From Phycisphaerales bacterium (GTDB lineage: Bacteria > Planctomycetota > Phycisphaerae > Phycisphaerales > SM1A02): a stretch of 6,847 nucleotides of DNA. Positions within the stretch are counted from its first letter, which is position 1, and each line of letters begins with the position of its first letter. Where the stretch lies: NCBI GenBank assembly GCA_007127615.1, contig SKZB01000384.1, forward strand, positions 1-6,847. Reading direction: 5' to 3'. The notes below the pieces were generated by a model, which made no database searches, was not told the origin of the DNA, and was given only the letters and a program-made list of their open reading frames with translations. Of this stretch, positions 4,865-6,847 are shown piece after piece. The translations under genes and the position numbers were made by a program.

Positions 4865-6286
4865 TCAGCCCCAGTTCTCCAGCAGGAGCAGAAGATCAAA
4901 GACGTTGACCGTGCCGTCTTCATTCAGATCGCCGGGACAATCGGCACCGCCGGGGCAGGAACCCCAGTTCTCCAGCAGAAGCAGGAGGTCAAGGACGTTG
5001 ACCACGCCGTCGCAGTTGAGATCGGGGTTGGGCTGCGGACCGCCGGCGGGAATGATCTTGAAGATCGCGCCGGGCGAGTGCTGAGCGATGTAGAGCTCGC
5101 CGCGCGCATCCTCGCCGAACGCGCTGACCCAGGAAATGCTCGCCCCTTCGATCGAGGGGGAGAGTTGGCCCTGGATCATGACCGCCGGATCGCTGCCGCC
5201 GGTCGTGGGATCGTACGGCAGATCACGGCTCTCCGGATCGAGCGCCCAGATTCGGGCCGAGCAGAAGTCGCCGTAGATGTACTGCCCCTGCAGGCCGGGA
5301 ATATCGCAACCGCGGTAGACATAGCCGCCGGTGATCGCGCAGTTGGCGCCGGAAGCGCCGAAGATGGCGTAGGAATGAATCGGGAAGACGAGGTCGTTCT
5401 GCGGCGGGCATCCGGTGGTGTTAAAGCTTGCGAAGCCCTCGTAGCAGCGCCAACCGTAGTTCTCACCGCCTTCGCTTGAAGCGGGCTGGAAATTGATCTC
5501 TTCCCAGAGGTTCTGGCCGACATCGCCGATCCACAGATCGCCGGTCTGGCGATCAAAGGAGTTCTTCCACGGATTGCGCAGTCCGTACGACCAGATCTCA
5601 TCCCGGAAGCCGCTCACACCCTTGAAGGGATTGTCATCCGGGATACCGAATGATTCGCCGGGTTCCACGTTGTCCACATCGATCCGCAGCATGTTGCCGA
5701 GCAGATTGTTCGTGTTCTGGGCATTGTTCTGGGGGTCGCCACCGGAGCCGCCATCGCCGACCGCGATGTAAAGGTAGCCATCAAGGCCGAAGCCGATCCA
5801 GCCGCCGTTGTGGTTCGAGAACGGCTGGCTGAAGCCGATGACGTTCTGGGCGGAACTGAGATCGGCGACGTTGGGGTCGTTCGCGGACACCGTGTAACGC
5901 CGCACCACGGTCTGCAGGTTGAAGGTCCCGCCGGTGGTGTAGTTCACGTAGAAATGCCCGTTCTCCTCGAAGTCGGGGTGGAAAGCCACGCCCAACAGTC
6001 CGCGTTCATCGCCGAGGGTGTTGCCGGACGTCACGGTACTGGTGATATCGAGGAAGGGCGTACTCAGAAGCTGGTTGGTTTCCAGATCGAGAATCCGAAT
6101 GCGACCGGGTTTCTCGGCGATAAAGAGCCGAGACTCATCGTTCGGCACATGGGTGATGGCGGTGGGAAACGTCAGACCGGTGGTAAGCCGGGTTGACTCC
6201 AGGTCGGGGAGGTCGGCCCTGAGTTCAGCGGCAAAAATCGCCGTCCCGGCAAGCACTCCTGCTGCGAGCATCTGATAACGCATCAT
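4865..6286 (-). CDS. Secreted PQQ-type sugar dehydrogenase with GC-type dockerin tail
   Basis: The product has 473 residues. Residues 1-24 are a signal peptide likely cut after ELRA. Residues 30-415 match the glucose/sorbosone dehydrogenase beta-propeller family, whose soluble members use PQQ and calcium to oxidise aldose sugars outside the cytoplasm. Visible landmarks are GLTFPTAI (37-44), the SNHNGG box (157-162) whose His fits the catalytic base, GLRNPW (235-240), DVGQN..EEIN (255-264), NYGWRCYEG (276-284), GGYVYRG (320-326) and YGDFC (338-342). Five Cys (281-342) may form disulfides. Residues 422-473 are two almost identical dockerin repeats (D422, N424, D426, N430, D433, and again from D453) joined by a linker with Cys 444 and 450. 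Substrate and cofactor dependence are inferred from the family; related members also act on other substrates. The gene stands alone, with its own hairpin terminator. Confidence 0.9.
   Translation of the reverse strand: MMRYQMLAAGVLAGTAIFAAELRADLPDLESTRLTTGLTFPTAITHVPNDESRLFIAEKPGRIRILDLETNQLLSTPFLDITSTVTSGNTLGDERGLLGVAFHPDFEENGHFYVNYTTGGTFNLQTVVRRYTVSANDPNVADLSSAQNVIGFSQPFSNHNGGWIGFGLDGYLYIAVGDGGSGGDPQNNAQNTNNLLGNMLRIDVDNVEPGESFGIPDDNPFKGVSGFRDEIWSYGLRNPWKNSFDRQTGDLWIGDVGQNLWEEINFQPASSEGGENYGWRCYEGFASFNTTGCPPQNDLVFPIHSYAIFGASGANCAITGGYVYRGCDIPGLQGQYIYGDFCSARIWALDPESRDLPYDPTTGGSDPAVMIQGQLSPSIEGASISWVSAFGEDARGELYIAQHSPGAIFKIIPAGGPQPNPDLNCDGVVNVLDLLLLLENWGSCPGGADCPGDLNEDGTVNVFDLLLLLENWG
4871..5023. 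repeat. Direct repeat of the dockerin coding unit, 93-bp spacing
   Basis: The 60 bases from 4871 and those from 4964 match at 49 positions, and both begin with CCAGTTCTCCAGCAG. They encode the two dockerin repeats, which share NV-x-DLLLLLENWG. Most differences fall in the calcium-loop codons, not in the helix. This suggests a recent internal duplication or gene conversion. Confidence 0.8.
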
Positions 6287-6295
6287 GTCAACGTG

Positions 6296-6301
6296 TCCTT
6301 T
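6296..6301 (-). promoter_or_regulatory. Shine-Dalgarno site fixing the start at 6286
   Basis: AAAGGA on the minus strand ends 9 bases before the ATG at 6286. It favours this start over an in-frame ATG at 6355, which would add 23 charged residues ahead of the signal peptide. A second ATG follows immediately (6283-6281). Confidence 0.7.
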
Positions 6302-6545
6302 CTTTCTTCCTTCTGGTTTGATCAGTCTCGGGGTCAACGGGCGGGCGACAGGCAAGTTGCTGGTCTGCCACCCTGCCGGGCGTCGTCAGCCCCGCCGAAT
6401 CGTCTGTAGGTGCCTGCAAACAGAGTCGTTGATCGTCCGCATACAAATGCGATCCGACGCGGCGCCTCGGCGCAAAAACGGATGGAAAGCGAATGCCCGA
6501 TCCGGTCAGAGATAGCGCACAAGCCAACGACCCCGCCCCGATACC

Positions 6546-6569
6546 ATAAAGCCCGATCCCCCTTCGGGC
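6546..6569 (-). terminator. Weak candidate terminator for the right-hand gene
   Basis: On the minus strand GCCCGA and TCGGGC (plus positions 6569-6564 and 6556-6551) form a 6-bp stem with a 7-base loop, followed by TTTAT. It lies 170 bases past the stop at 6739. The stem is short, so the call is tentative. Confidence 0.35.
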
Positions 6570-6738
6570 AAGGAAAAACCGGGAATCGGCAGCGGAGTCC
6601 GAAACTTTTCCGCGAATTCACGAATGCCGAATCAATGCCGGCCGACCGGCCATCCCGTCATTGATTATCTCTGCGCTCAGCTTGTTCTTCAGGTCCAACG
6701 CCGCGAAACTGAACCCCGAAACGGGGCCCGTTCGCAAA

Positions 6739-6847
6739 TCAACCGGCTTCGCGTTGCGACAGATACCGAACAATGCCGGTCACATTCATCCGCAGCAGGT
6801 TATCGGAGACAAAGTGGGGAATCTGCGCCTCGCTCACGCCGGCATTC
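6739..6847 (-). CDS. 3' end of an unidentified minus-strand gene (partial)
   Basis: On the minus strand only one frame stays open from the window edge. It encodes 35 residues up to TGA (6739-6741), beginning AGVSEAQIPHFVSDNLLRMN (from its second residue) and ending RYLSQREAG. The pattern GVSE-x-x-I followed by N-x-x-R resembles the last helix of several metal-dependent hydrolase families (amidohydrolase, phosphotriesterase or dipeptidase type), but the piece is too short to assign. Codon use looks coding, with most third positions G or C. Confidence 0.65.
   Translation of the reverse strand, partial: NAGVSEAQIPHFVSDNLLRMNVTGIVRYLSQREAG

Larger units (their letters stand above)
6287..6738. 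other. Intergenic spacer upstream of the PQQ dehydrogenase gene
   Basis: No supported gene is present. It holds the ribosome binding site (6296-6301), an inverted repeat CGCAT-ACAA-ATGCG near 6438-6451, a weak leftward hairpin at 6546-6569, and a short hairpin CCCCG-AAA-CGGGG (6714-6726) just past the stop of the right-hand gene. I did not find a convincing promoter for the dehydrogenase. Confidence 0.55.

Noticed and set aside
1..6847. CRISPR array or complete insertion sequence
   Set aside because: No regularly spaced repeats with unique spacers and no transposase with terminal inverted repeats are present; the tandem repeats have no spacers.

Overview
The window looks like chromosomal DNA of a planctomycete, most likely of the class Phycisphaerae. 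It is GC-rich. Its secreted proteins carry two C-terminal modules typical of that group: a two-repeat dockerin-like tail of the type with Cys residues between the repeats ('GC-type'), and a PEP-CTERM-like tail of the PAPGA + hydrophobic stretch + RRRR variant. The integrase relic also resembles the tyrosine recombinases common in planctomycetes. The assignment rests on recognising these families by eye, not on a database search.

Layout: (1) 1-69 is the 3' end of a plus-strand gene, followed by a GC-rich array with an 8-bp period. (2) 430-1317 encodes a secreted protein with a dockerin tail and ends at a strong hairpin terminator. (3) 1406-2019 is a 600-bp spacer. It holds a possible promoter, a Cys-containing minus-strand ORF that may be a gene remnant, several small inverted repeats and a purine-rich repeated segment. 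(4) 2020-2817 and 2998-3759 are two secreted PAPG-CTERM proteins that look like paralogues. They are separated by 13-bp tandem repeats, and the pair ends at a strong terminator. (5) 4093 to about 4530 is a decayed tyrosine recombinase fragment pointing at the 3' end of a tRNA-Ile(GAT) gene on the minus strand (4660-4733). (6) 4865-6286 on the minus strand encodes a secreted PQQ-type sugar dehydrogenase with a two-repeat dockerin tail. Its terminator hairpin carries the -35 box of the tRNA promoter in its loop. (7) 6287-6738 is a spacer, and 6739-6847 is the 3' end of another minus-strand gene of unknown function.

How it fits together: the protein genes in the middle all make exported, surface-directed products. 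The three plus-strand proteins appear to share one beta-rich domain of about 200 residues but carry two different C-terminal sorting modules (dockerin in the first, PAPG-CTERM in the other two). The convergent PQQ dehydrogenase uses the same dockerin type as the first. No cohesin, exosortase or PQQ biosynthesis gene is in the window. I saw no CRISPR array, no complete mobile element and no complete novel defence or metabolic system. The best leads are the domain family with switched anchors, the nested terminator/tRNA promoter, and the integrase relic beside the tRNA.
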